Positions 17,178 through 26,300 of a DNA stretch of 39,790 nucleotides are shown here, piece by piece. A program made the translations under genes and the position numbers. Origin of the DNA: JAVXAG01 sp040307645 (lineage in GTDB: Bacteria > Bacillota > Clostridia > Peptostreptococcales > Anaerovoracaceae); the NCBI GenBank assembly GCA_040307645.1, contig JAWRJF010000080.1, forward strand, positions 1-39,790, given 5' to 3'. Numbering within the stretch: the stretch's first letter is position 1; the number at the start of each line of letters is the position of its first letter. The notes under the pieces were generated by a model. The model was not told the origin of the DNA, made no database searches, and worked only from the letters and a program-made list of their open reading frames with translations.

Positions 17178-18151
17178 TAACTGATGGAATAATCAATATT
17201 AACAAACCTCAAAACATGACATCACATGATGTGGTCAGTATTGTTAGACGTACTTTAGGAATTAAAAGAGTAGGACATACTGGTACCTTGGATCCTATGG
17301 CAACAGGGGTTTTGCCTATTGCTATTGGAAGAAGTACTAGAGTTATTGAATATTTAGACTTGGATATGAAGAAATATAGGTGCAAGCTGATGCTGGGTAT
17401 TGAAACTGACACTCAGGATATTTGGGGAAATGTGATCAAAACTTTAGATACCAAGTCATTAAAAAAAGAAGAAATTTTAAAAGCATTTGAGCCATTTAAA
17501 GGGCTTATAGATCAGAAACCACCAATGTATTCAGCCATAAAGGTAAATGGGAAAAGACTATATGAGTACGCTAGAAAAGGTGAAACAGTTGATGTAAAGT
17601 CAAGAAAAATATACATTAAAGACCTTCAAATCGAAGAAATAGATATGGAGGAGAGTTTTGTTGTTTTTACTGTAGAGTGTACAAAAGGCACCTATATTAG
17701 AACTATTTGTCAAGATGTTGGAAGTAGTTTAGGATGTGGAGCGACTATGGGGAGCTTGGTGAGAATTGCTAGTGGAAGATTTTTAATAGAAGATGCTATT
17801 GATTTGGAATGCTTTAAAGAAATGGACAAAGAATCACTGAAAAAAGTAGTATATAAGACTGAATACCCACTTACTCACTTTGGTAAGATCGTTTTAAACA
17901 GTGATATGGGGAAAAAGTTTGTAGATGGTTGGCATATTCCTTTGGAACTATGCGAAATTATAAAAGAACCTGAATTCAAAGAAAAGGAATTTTATATTCC
18001 AATTAGAGAGGAATATAAGAATGCATATAATATTTATGCAGATAATAATGGTAATGAAGAGTTTCTCGGTGTCGCATTTTTTAACTTCAAATACAAAAAA
18101 TTAGTAGCAGATAAAGTTTTTTTCAGAGGAGAGAATAATGCAGATATTTGA
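17174..18151 (+). CDS. truB: tRNA pseudouridine(55) synthase TruB
   Basis: Makes the universal pseudouridine 55 in the T loop of tRNAs. The catalytic motif GHTGTLDPMATGVLPI holds the nucleophile Asp40. Further family segments are MYSAIKVNGKRLYEYARKGE and VECTKGTYIRTI. Length 325 includes a C-terminal extension (about 235-325) of PUA/TruB-C type. It starts on an ATGA overlap with nrnA and its 3' end overlaps ribF by 14 bases. Confidence 0.96.
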   Translation: MITDGIININKPQNMTSHDVVSIVRRTLGIKRVGHTGTLDPMATGVLPIAIGRSTRVIEYLDLDMKKYRCKLMLGIETDTQDIWGNVIKTLDTKSLKKEEILKAFEPFKGLIDQKPPMYSAIKVNGKRLYEYARKGETVDVKSRKIYIKDLQIEEIDMEESFVVFTVECTKGTYIRTICQDVGSSLGCGATMGSLVRIASGRFLIEDAIDLECFKEMDKESLKKVVYKTEYPLTHFGKIVLNSDMGKKFVDGWHIPLELCEIIKEPEFKEKEFYIPIREEYKNAYNIYADNNGNEEFLGVAFFNFKYKKLVADKVFFRGENNADI

Positions 18152-19061
18152 ATCTTTAGATGAAATAAAGAATATAGAACCTACAGCTATTGCTCTAGGC
18201 AATTTTGATGGGGTTCATTTAGGCCATCAGAAATTGATTTCTGATGCAGTAAAAAAAGCACATGAGAAAGAATATAAAAGTGGTGTTTTCACATTTTCAA
18301 ATCACCCTAAAAATTTTTTGCCTGGGAAAAAAGTAAAGAATATACTTTACAATGGTGAAAAAGCGGAAATAATAGAAAGTCTAGGGGTTGATTATCTCTT
18401 CAACATAGAATTCAATAATGACATTTTGACAATGGATGCTATAGATTTTATAGATAAACTGCTTGTAGACAAGCTTAACGTAAAAGAAGCATTTTGCGGA
18501 TTTAATTATAGGTTTGGACACAAAGCACTAGGCAATCCTGAGGTTTTAAGACTCGAAGGAGCAAAAAAAGGTTTTAATGTCAATGAAATGGATGCTTTTA
18601 TTTTAGACGGTGAAGTAGTAAGCTCCACTTTGATCAGAAATTTTATTGACACGGGCCAAATGGAAAAATGTGCAAAATACATGGGTAGAAACTATGAGAT
18701 AGTAGGTGAAGTTGTTGTAGGCAATAAGTTAGGAAGAACCTTAGGATTTCCTACATCTAATTTAATGATAGATGAATCTATGGTAACGCCGCCTAATGGT
18801 GTTTATATAACTTACTGCACTTATAATGGAATAAGATATCCAAGCATCACAAATGTAGGAATAAAGCCAACAATTGGAAAGTATAAGAAAAATATAGAAA
18901 CTCATATTTTTAATTTTAATAAAGAGCTATATGGTAAAAAAATAATAGTAGAATTTATTAAGAAGACTAGAGATGAAAAGAAATTCCAAGGAGTAGAGCA
19001 GCTTTCTGAACAGGTTGTAAAAGACTGTATAAATGCGAGAGAATTTCATAAAATAGTATAG
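18138..19061 (+). CDS. ribF: Bifunctional riboflavin kinase / FAD synthetase
   Basis: Converts riboflavin to FMN and then FAD. The N-terminal nucleotidyltransferase domain begins ALGNFDGVHLGHQKLI (HxGH-type motif) and continues to about residue 180, including FCGFNYRFGHKALG and STLIRNFI. The C-terminal flavokinase domain (about 185-307) has GNKLGRTLGFPTSNL and PPNGVYITY. Length 307 is standard. GAGGAGA in the end of truB is the binding site. No FMN riboswitch precedes it, as expected for a housekeeping operon copy. Confidence 0.96.
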   Translation: MQIFESLDEIKNIEPTAIALGNFDGVHLGHQKLISDAVKKAHEKEYKSGVFTFSNHPKNFLPGKKVKNILYNGEKAEIIESLGVDYLFNIEFNNDILTMDAIDFIDKLLVDKLNVKEAFCGFNYRFGHKALGNPEVLRLEGAKKGFNVNEMDAFILDGEVVSSTLIRNFIDTGQMEKCAKYMGRNYEIVGEVVVGNKLGRTLGFPTSNLMIDESMVTPPNGVYITYCTYNGIRYPSITNVGIKPTIGKYKKNIETHIFNFNKELYGKKIIVEFIKKTRDEKKFQGVEQLSEQVVKDCINAREFHKIV

Positions 19062-19103
19062 ACAAAACATATTGAATATGTTAACATTAATTGTTGAATG
19101 ATA

Positions 19104-19149
19104 CCTTTGGCTCAGTTTGGCGACACTCCGACGTTTAACTTAGCTAAGG
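19104..19149 (+). promoter_or_regulatory. Candidate S15-binding rpsO leader
   Basis: The leader just before rpsO can fold: CCTTTGGCT (19104-19112) pairs with AGCTAAGG (19142-19149) with one bulge, and AGTT (19114-19117) pairs with AACT (19137-19140), enclosing GGCGACACTCCGACG. Autoregulation of rpsO by S15 binding its own leader is known in several phyla including Firmicutes. That this RNA binds S15 is inference from position and structure. Confidence 0.6.
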
Positions 19150-19175
19150 TGAATAAAAATAAAGGAGAAATAAAA

Positions 19176-19442
19176 ATGATTACAAAAGAACAGAAACAAC
19201 AGATTGTTAAGGACTATCAGCTTAAAGAAGGAGATACTGGTTCTCCAGAGGTTCAAGTTGCTATACTTACTTACAGAATTAATGATTTAAATGAACACTT
19301 GAAGATTCATAAAAAGGACCACCATTCAAGAAGAGGTCTTTTAAAGATGGTTGGTCAGAGAAGAAACCTTCTTAACTACCTAAAGGACGTTGACGTTGAA
19401 AGATATAGAACATTAATCGCTCGTTTAGGATTAAGAAAGTAA
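19176..19442 (+). CDS. rpsO: 30S ribosomal protein S15
   Basis: Primary 16S rRNA-binding protein of the central 30S domain. The 88-residue sequence carries the S15 signature LKIHKKDHHSRRGLLKMVGQRRNLL and EGDTGSPEVQVAILT. The ATG at 19176 was chosen because AAAGGAGA lies eight bases upstream and the product has the standard length and N-terminus MITKEQKQQIV; an earlier in-frame ATG at 19098 would translate the structured leader. A terminator follows directly. Confidence 0.98.
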   Translation: MITKEQKQQIVKDYQLKEGDTGSPEVQVAILTYRINDLNEHLKIHKKDHHSRRGLLKMVGQRRNLLNYLKDVDVERYRTLIARLGLRK

Positions 19443-19460
19443 TTAAGTTACGAAATTTAG

Positions 19461-19487
19461 GCGGGGCAGTTAAAACCCCGCTTTTAT
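19461..19487 (+). terminator. Rho-independent terminator after rpsO
   Basis: GCGGGG (19461-19466) pairs with CCCCGC (19476-19481) across a 9-base loop and is followed by TTTTATTTTT. It separates rpsO from pnp and probably reduces read-through. Confidence 0.9.
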
Positions 19488-19536
19488 TTTTATCAAATTA
19501 TAAATGAGATGAGAATAAACAGGAAGGAGTTGTTTA

Positions 19537-21669
19537 TTGAAAATGGCAAGATATGAAGATTATCGAGTTTTTAAAACAGCAGTTGGAGGAAGATTACTTC
19601 AACTAGAAATTGGAAAGGTCTGCGAGCAGGCTAATGGACAAGTTATGTTAAGGTATGGTGATACAGTTGTAAATGTTACTGCTTGTGCATCTAAAGAACC
19701 AAAACCTGACATTGACTTTTTTCCGTTAAGTGTAGATTATGAAGAAAGAATGTATGCTGCTGGAAAGATTCCAGGTGGATTTATAAAGAGAGAGGGTAGA
19801 CCTAGTGAAAAGGCTATTCTAAGCTCAAGACTTATAGATAGACCTATTAGACCATTATTCCCAAAAGGATATTTTAATGATGTAGTAGTTGTTGCTACAG
19901 TAATGAGTGTGGATCCCGATTGTTCACCTGAGATAGTTGGTATGATCGGTTCTTCAGTTGCTTTAGCAGTATCAGACATTCCTTGGGATGGTCCTACAGG
20001 ATCTGTTTTAATTGGAATGATTGATGGCGAGTTTATTATCAATCCTACTTTAGCTCAGAGAGAAAAATCTGATATGCATTTAGTCGTATCAGGAACTAAA
20101 GATGCAATTATGATGGTTGAAGCTGGAGCAAAAGAAGTTCCGGAAGAAACTATGCTAGATGCAATTATGTTCGCTCATGAAGAGATTAAAAAAATTGTAG
20201 CTTTCATTGAAGAGGTAGTAGCTGAAGTTGGAAAGGCTAAAAAAGAAGTTGAGCTATATAAAGTTCCTGAAGAAATAGATCAGGCTGTTAGGGAATATGC
20301 TCAAGGAAAAATGAAAGATGCTATTAAAACTGTAGATAAACTAGAGAGACTTGACAACATGGATGCAGTTGAAGTAGAAACAAAAGAACACTTTGCTGAA
20401 ATTTATCCTGATAATGAAAAGGATATTGCACAGGTTCTATATAATATTACTAAAGAAAATGTTAGAAGCATGATCTTAGATGAAGGAATTAGACCAGATA
20501 ATAGAAAAACTAACGAAATTAGACCTATTTGGTGTGAAACTGGAATTTTACCAAGAACTCACGGTACAGGACTATTTAAGAGAGGGCAGACTCAGGTTCT
20601 ATCAGTATGTACTTTAGCACCTGCCAGCGAATCTCAGACAATAGATGGGATTGGCGAAGAAGTTGAAAAAAGATATATGCATCACTATAACTTCCCAGGT
20701 TTTTCAGTAGGTGAGGCTAAAACAAGCCGTAGCCCAGGTAGAAGAGAAATTGGACATGGAGCATTAGCTGAAAGAGCATTGATTCCAGTGCTTCCTTCTG
20801 TTGAAGAGTTTCCATATGCAATTAGGGTTGTATCTGAAGTATTATCATCAAACGGTTCAACTTCAATGGGTTCGACTTGCGGATCTTGTCTAGCACTTAT
20901 GGACGCAGGTGTACCAATCAAAAGACCTGTATCTGGTATAGCCATGGGACTTATTGAAAGAGTCGAAGAAGATGGAACAAGTAAATTTGCTATTTTAAGT
21001 GACATTCAAGGGATGGAAGATTTCTTGGGTGATATGGACTTTAAGGTAACAGGTACAGAAGTAGGTGTTACAGCAATACAGATGGATATTAAAGTTCATG
21101 GCCTTTCAAGACAGATTTTAGCAGATGCATTAAAACAGGCTCATGATGGTAGAATGTATATAATGGAACAGATGTTAGAAGAAATCCCGGCACCAAGGGA
21201 GGAAATGTCACAATATGCACCAAGAAGTATTACTATGAATATTGATCCTGATAAGACAAGAATAGTAATAGGACCTGGAGGAAAAACCATAAATAGAATT
21301 ATTGATGAAACTGGAGTAAAAATTGATATTTCAGAAGACACACCAGGTTTAATAAGTATTTACAGTTCTGATATGGAAGGTGCAGAAGCAGCTAAGAAGC
21401 AGATTGAACTTCTTACTAAAGAAGTAGAAGTTGGTGAAATATATGAAGGAACAGTGACTAGAATTTTAAGTACAGCTAAAGGTTCAGTTGGTGCTTTCAT
21501 TGAAATATTACCAGGGAAAGAAGGTCTTCTTCATATTTCCAAGATGGCAAAGGAAAGAGTAGAAAAAGTTGAAGATGTAATGAATATCGGTGATGTAGTA
21601 AAAGTTAAGGTTACAGAAATTGATAATCAGAACAGAATAAACTTATCAAGAAAAGAATTATTAGATTAA
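19537..21669 (+). CDS. pnp: Polyribonucleotide nucleotidyltransferase (PNPase)
   Basis: Phosphorolytic 3'-5' exoribonuclease of mRNA decay. Layout over 710 residues: two RNase PH-like domains (about 15-230 and 325-555) joined by a helical domain, then KH (GPGGKTINRII) and S1 (YEGTVTRILSTAKGSVGAFIEILPGKEGLLHISK). Catalytic-core stretches such as FPLSVDYEERMYAAGKIPGGF and MGSTCGSCLALMDAGVP are intact. I favour the TTG at 19537, seven bases after AAGGAG; the in-frame ATG at 19543 has a 13-base gap. A strong terminator follows. Confidence 0.97.
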   Translation: MKMARYEDYRVFKTAVGGRLLQLEIGKVCEQANGQVMLRYGDTVVNVTACASKEPKPDIDFFPLSVDYEERMYAAGKIPGGFIKREGRPSEKAILSSRLIDRPIRPLFPKGYFNDVVVVATVMSVDPDCSPEIVGMIGSSVALAVSDIPWDGPTGSVLIGMIDGEFIINPTLAQREKSDMHLVVSGTKDAIMMVEAGAKEVPEETMLDAIMFAHEEIKKIVAFIEEVVAEVGKAKKEVELYKVPEEIDQAVREYAQGKMKDAIKTVDKLERLDNMDAVEVETKEHFAEIYPDNEKDIAQVLYNITKENVRSMILDEGIRPDNRKTNEIRPIWCETGILPRTHGTGLFKRGQTQVLSVCTLAPASESQTIDGIGEEVEKRYMHHYNFPGFSVGEAKTSRSPGRREIGHGALAERALIPVLPSVEEFPYAIRVVSEVLSSNGSTSMGSTCGSCLALMDAGVPIKRPVSGIAMGLIERVEEDGTSKFAILSDIQGMEDFLGDMDFKVTGTEVGVTAIQMDIKVHGLSRQILADALKQAHDGRMYIMEQMLEEIPAPREEMSQYAPRSITMNIDPDKTRIVIGPGGKTINRIIDETGVKIDISEDTPGLISIYSSDMEGAEAAKKQIELLTKEVEVGEIYEGTVTRILSTAKGSVGAFIEILPGKEGLLHISKMAKERVEKVEDVMNIGDVVKVKVTEIDNQNRINLSRKELLD

Positions 21670-21676
21670 TAACTTC

Positions 21677-21703
21677 AAAAACCCCAAATGATTTGGGGTT
21701 TTT
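21677..21703. terminator. Bidirectional rho-independent terminator after pnp
   Basis: AAAAACCCCAAA, loop TGA, TTTGGGGTTTTT: a perfect 12-bp stem that works in both directions because of its flanking A and T tracts. It ends the rimP-pnp transcript and could also end a transcript entering from the minus-strand phosphoesterase gene. Confidence 0.92.
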
Positions 21704-21711
21704 TATTACAA

Positions 21712-21903
21712 AAAAGATGTAATAATCTTAAGACGGTTACACTATCCAAAAAAATGACTAGATTGCAAAAAGAGACTTTTGCAAACTCAAGGAATTTATC
21801 ACAGGTTATTAATCTTGAAAACATAAAATATATAGGTGGCAGATGCTTTTATAATTGTGATAATCTAGATAATAAAGCTTCAAACTTTATTCAGGTTAAA
21901 TAG
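21712..21903 (+). pseudogene. Relic of a BspA-type leucine-rich-repeat (LRR_5) protein
   Basis: A 60-odd-codon open stretch translates to NNLKTVTLSKKMTRLQKETF, then ANSRNLSQVINLENIKYIGG, then RCFYNCDNLDN. This fits the BspA/LRR_5 repeat pattern (C..L..I.LP..V..I...AF.N C..L) over about two and a half units. Only a start inside the pnp terminator is available and no ribosome binding site, signal peptide or further repeats are seen, so it looks like the remnant of a large surface LRR gene. It could instead be an expressed tiny ORF, which I consider unlikely. Confidence 0.55.
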
Positions 21904-21923
21904 CCCAAAACCTGATAAGAAAT

Positions 21924-22760
21924 TTAAGGTAGTTCGTATGGTCCTGCAAGGATTTCCTTACAAACATATAGACTCATGTCATTGTTTGCACAGGTAGACC
22001 ACTTTACCAATGAAATTTTACCATATTCTATTTCTAGGGCTGTAACGGTATTTGGGTGAATACAACTGCCGCAATTACAATATGACATTTTTTCCTTAGG
22101 AGGAAGGGCAGGGCGATGTGTGTGACCGGCGATAACTATGCAGTCATAAAGCTCTGCCCATTTTATAAACCTATCTTCTATGTGTCTGATTTTAGTGTAG
22201 TTTTTTGCTGCACTAGTAGGATCTTTGACGCCGTTTAATTCAAGTGGTCTCCAAAGGTATCTAACCATCCATCGCGTGATTTTCCAAAGATAGTCATTAA
22301 GAACATCGCCTTGATATCCATGAAAAAGAAATAGGGGTTTTTTTAAGCCATTTTCAATGATTATGGACTCAAAAAATGGAATGGAAATATTTAAAGAAGA
22401 CATCATATACTTGCTGTTTTCTTTTATTCGATCGTGATTTCCAAAAACCATAAATAATTTATCTTTTTTATAATAATCAAGGAAAATATTGTATATTTCT
22501 TTATGAATTTGATAAATGTCTTTAAAGCTTCGATTTTCCCAAAGCTCATCACCATCTCCAAGCTCAATATATGCAAAATTGTTGATATAATAATATTTTA
22601 AGGCCGCGATATATAAAGGTTTATTGTTAATAAAATTATCTGCCCAAGAGCCGTTACCACGATGGCAATCGCTCATAATTACAATTTTAGGGTAATCTTT
22701 AAGTGATATTGTTTTAGCTCCTTTAAAAGCTTTTGAAATACGCCTGTTAACTTGTGACAT
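21924..22760 (-). CDS. Calcineurin-like metallophosphoesterase
   Basis: Two-metal phosphoesterase of 278 residues. Motifs in order: SDCHRG (D-x-H), GDGDELW (GD-x-x-D), GNHD, an HG within LFLFHGYQGD, and GHTHRP (GH-x-H). Together these are the full ligand set of the calcineurin-like fold. A late CNCGSCIHP cysteine cluster is unusual and may be structural. The overall look is like LpxH/YbbF-type or uncharacterised Clostridia phosphoesterases; no substrate can be assigned. I chose the ATG at 22760, with GAGAGGTG six bases upstream on the minus strand, over a GTG at 22769 inside that binding site. The binding site itself is inside a hairpin. Confidence 0.88.
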   Translation of the reverse strand: MSQVNRRISKAFKGAKTISLKDYPKIVIMSDCHRGNGSWADNFINNKPLYIAALKYYYINNFAYIELGDGDELWENRSFKDIYQIHKEIYNIFLDYYKKDKLFMVFGNHDRIKENSKYMMSSLNISIPFFESIIIENGLKKPLFLFHGYQGDVLNDYLWKITRWMVRYLWRPLELNGVKDPTSAAKNYTKIRHIEDRFIKWAELYDCIVIAGHTHRPALPPKEKMSYCNCGSCIHPNTVTALEIEYGKISLVKWSTCANNDMSLYVCKEILAGPYELP

Positions 22761-22795
22761 AAAAAACACCTCTCAGAGTATATTACTCAGAGAGG
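22761..22795 (-). terminator. Terminator-like hairpin that buries the phosphoesterase ribosome binding site
   Basis: Read on the minus strand, CCTCTC/GAGAGG (22795-22790 and 22774-22769) and GAGTA/TACTC pair with a single A-A mismatch between them, and the 3' arm is followed by TG and TTTTTT (22766-22761). The 3' arm contains GAGAGG, the Shine-Dalgarno of the next gene. The element could terminate the upstream small-gene transcript or repress translation of the phosphoesterase. Confidence 0.65.
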
Positions 22796-22816
22796 CTGGT
22801 ATAGGAAACTTGTATA

Positions 22817-22993
22817 TTATTTTTTCTTTCGTTTTTCTTTCTCTTCTTCAAGGTTGCTGGGGAGAAAAATCACATTACTGGATTTCTTTTTATTATTTTC
22901 TTTTTTAGTAGTAAAACTATCTGAATTTGTACTTATTAAATAAAAAATAAATAGTCCAATGACTAATACGAGACCCAAAATAATTAGTGGCAT
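22817..22993 (-). CDS. Small single-pass membrane protein, unknown function
   Basis: A 58-codon gene: one N-terminal hydrophobic helix (MPLIILGLVLVIGLFIFYLI, residues 1-20), a short polar region, then a strongly basic and acidic tail (LEEEKEKRKKK end). GGAGG lies ten bases before the ATG on the minus strand, and a promoter-like TTGAAA / TGGTAAAAT pair lies at 23047-23020. I do not recognise the family. It is followed by the phosphoesterase gene on the same strand, separated only by the hairpin, so they may be one transcription unit. Confidence 0.6.
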   Translation of the reverse strand: MPLIILGLVLVIGLFIFYLISTNSDSFTTKKENNKKKSSNVIFLPSNLEEEKEKRKKK

Positions 22994-23019
22994 ATCATCA
23001 TTTCCTCCCTATAGAAGTT

Positions 23020-23047
23020 ATTTTACCATAATTCAATAAATTTTCAA
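23020..23047 (-). promoter_or_regulatory. Promoter for the small membrane protein gene
   Basis: On the minus strand TTGAAA (23047-23042), a 16-base spacer, then TAAAAT (23025-23020) preceded by TGG, an extended -10. It lies back to back with the ileS promoter, only about 10 bases apart. Confidence 0.5.
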
Positions 23048-23055
23048 TAATAAAC

Positions 23056-23084
23056 TTGACTTTTGGCACAATAATTATTAAAAT
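23056..23084 (+). promoter_or_regulatory. Promoter of the ileS T-box transcript
   Basis: TTGACT (23056-23061), a 17-base spacer and TAAAAT (23079-23084). Transcription would begin near 23091, just before the T-box stem I region. Confidence 0.6.
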
Positions 23085-23090
23085 GAATAG

Positions 23091-23322
23091 CATGTGATAA
23101 TTAAATACTACAGACAGTGAAGGAACTAGTAATCCGGTCTAATAACCTTACAGAGAGATAGCAGTTTGGTGAGATGCTATTGGTGAAGCCTAAGATGAAT
23201 ATCACTCCGGAGTCTGACACTTTAATGAGAGGCGCCTTGATGGAGGTTTGCAACTAGGGTGGTACCGCGGTTTTGAAATAATCGTCCCTAATCGAAAAAT
23301 ATAATTCGGTTAGGGATTTTTG
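23091..23322 (+). promoter_or_regulatory. T-box riboswitch with isoleucine specifier (ATC)
   Basis: tRNA-sensing leader of ileS. The T-box sequence AGGGTGGTACCGCG is at 23256-23269. The likely specifier codon is ATC at 23201-23203, within GATGAATATCACTCC. A terminator follows: TCCCTAATCGA (23285-23295) pairs with TCGGTTAGGGA (23306-23316; one G-U pair) before TTTTTG. Uncharged tRNA-Ile would stabilise the antiterminator and switch on ileS. The remainder of this 375-base gap is promoter and stem I sequence. Confidence 0.95.
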
Positions 23323-23368
23323 TTATATAAAAACAAAAGAAGTCTAACCAGAGAGAAAGGAAAAATAT

Positions 23369-26300
23369 ATGTTTAAAAATTTATCGGAAAAACCAATTGC
23401 CGAAGTTCAAAATGAACAAGTTGAGCAGTGGAAAAAAGAAGATTTATTACACAAATGTGTAACGGCCAGAGAAGGCAAAACACCGTTTGTATTTTATGAA
23501 GGACCTCCAACAGCTAATGGAAAACCAGGAATACATCATGTAATGGCAAGAACTTTAAAGGATTCAATTTGCCGTTATAAGACTATGAAAGGTTTCCAAG
23601 TAAACAGAAAGGCTGGATGGGATACTCACGGCCTTCCAGTAGAAATAGAAGTTGAAAAGCAGCTTAATATGAGTGGTAAACAAGACATTGAAAAATATGG
23701 AATAAAAGAGTTTAACCAGAAATGTAAAGAGTCAGTTTTCACATATACTGGAATGTGGAGAGAAATGACAGAAAGAATGGGTTATCTAGTAGATCTTGAT
23801 GATCCGTATATAACTTTAGATAATAATTATATTGAAACATGCTGGTGGATTTTAAAAGAATTCTTCAAAGAAGGGTTTATTTATGAAGGTCATAAAATTC
23901 TTCCATACTGTCCAAGATGTGGAACAGGATTAGCATCCCACGAAGTAGCTCAAGGATATAAAGAAGTTAAGGTAAATACTATTACTGCAAAATTCAAGAG
24001 AGTAGATGCAGATGAATATTTCTTGGCATGGACTACAACTCCTTGGACTTTAGCTTCAAATACGGTTTTAACAGTTGGACCTGAAATTGACTATGTTAAG
24101 GCTAAGATGACAGAAGGGGATGAAGAAGGGAATATCTTCTATGTGGCTAAAGCTCTTGCTAATAAAGTTTTAGGTGAGGGAAAATTTGAAATTCTTGAAG
24201 AGATGAAGGGTAAAGACCTTGAATATGTTGAATATGAACAGTTAATGCCATTCATTAAACCTGATAAAAAGGCATTTTTTGTGACATGTATGGATTATGT
24301 ATCCGTTGAAGATGGAACAGGTATTGTTCATACTGCACCTGCCTTTGGTGAAGATGACTATCAGTGTGGAAGAAAATATAATCTTCCGATGATACAACCA
24401 GTAGATGAAGATGGATGTTATACAGAGACGCCGTGGAAAGGTCATTTCGTAATGGAAGACGGCCTTGACGTAGAAATAATAAAATGGCTTGCTCAAGAAA
24501 ATAAAATATTTGGTAAAGCAAAATTAGAACACAATTATCCACACTGCTGGAGATGTGGAACACCGCTTGTTTACTACGCTAAACCAAGCTGGTATATAGA
24601 GATGAGCAAATTAAAAGAACAACTTGTGGCAAACAACAATACAGTTAACTGGTATCCGGAATTTGTAGGTGAAAAAAGATTTGGAAATTGGTTAGCAGAG
24701 GTAAAAGACTGGGCTATATCAAGATCAAGATATTGGGGTACACCAATTCCAATTTGGAGGTGTGAGTGCGGTCATCTAGAGTGTGTTGGAAGTCGTGAAG
24801 AATTAGTAGAAAAGTCAATAGAAAATATTGATGAATCAATTGAACTTCATAGACCATATGTGGATGACGTTCACATAAAATGCCCACATTGCGGAAAGAA
24901 TATGAGTAGAATACCCGAAGTTATGGACTGCTGGTTTGACTCAGGAGCTATGCCTTTTGCACAATGGCATTATCCGTTTGAAAATAAGGAAATATTTGAC
25001 GAAAAATTGTTCCCAGCGGACTTTATCTGTGAGGGCATTGACCAGACTAGAGGATGGTTCTATTCATTAATGGCAATTTCAACATTTATCAAAGGACAGG
25101 CACCGTATAGAAATGTATTGGTAAATGACCTTATCCTTGATAAAGAAGGCAAGAAAATGTCAAAGTCAAGAGGAAATACAGTTTCACCATTTGAATTATT
25201 TGATAAATATGGTGCTGATGCAACAAGATGGTACCTTTTAAGCGTATCACCGGCATGGTCACCAACTAAATTTGACGAAGATGGTTTAGTTGATGTTGTA
25301 AGTAAATTTTTCGGGACTTTAAAGAACGTATATAACTTCTTTGTTCTTTATTCAAATCAAGACGATATTAATCCGGACGACATTTTTGTAGATTACAATC
25401 AGAGACCTGAATTAGACAGATGGATTTTATCAAAATATAATCAACTTATAAAAGACGTAAATGGATATATGGATTCATATGATCATATGAAAACCGTGAG
25501 AGCTATAACTGATTTTGTTTCTGAAGATTTATCAAACTGGTATATCAGAAGAGCAAGAAGAAGGTTTTATTCTGAGGAATTAGATCTTGATAAGAAGAGT
25601 GTATATACTACTACTTATGAAGTTTTAGTAGGACTTTCACAGCTTATTGCACCAATTGCTCCATTTATTTCTGATGAGATTTATACAAAGCTTACAGGAC
25701 AGGAAACGGTTCATATTTCTGATTTCCCAACATCTAATGAGAAACTAATTGATAAGAAAGTTGAAGAGAGAATGGACCTTGTAAGAACTTTAGTTGCTCT
25801 TGGAAGAGGGACTAGAGAAAAGGAAAGAATCAAGGTTAGACAGCCTCTTGCAGAAATCTTAGTTGATGGAAAGTATAAAGATCTAATAGAAGATTTAACA
25901 CCATTAATGATGGAAGAATTAAATGTTAAGAAGGTAGTGTTTGAAACAGATCTTGATAAATTTATGAACTTCTCATTAAAACCAAACTTTAAAGTTGCAG
26001 GGCCAGTTCTAGGCGGAAAGATAAAAGTATTTGGAAGTGCACTTAGCAAGGTAGATGCTGCTGATTTCGTTGGCAAGCTTGAGTCTTGTGGAAGTGTAGA
26101 ACTAGACCTTGATGGAGAAAAGTTTAATATTGAAAAAGACTTTGTAGATGTTAGAATAAGTGCGAAAGATGGCTTTGCAGTAGCTATGGAAAACAATGTG
26201 TTTACAATTTTAGACACAGGAATTACTCCAGAACTTATCGATGAAGGACTTGCTAGAGAATTAATCTCCAAGGTACAGCAGCTTAGAAAGCAGAACAATT

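Noticed and set aside
19098..19175. Longer S15 with a 26-residue N-terminal extension
   Set aside because: This stretch forms the structured leader, and a good ribosome binding site lies right before the ATG at 19176.
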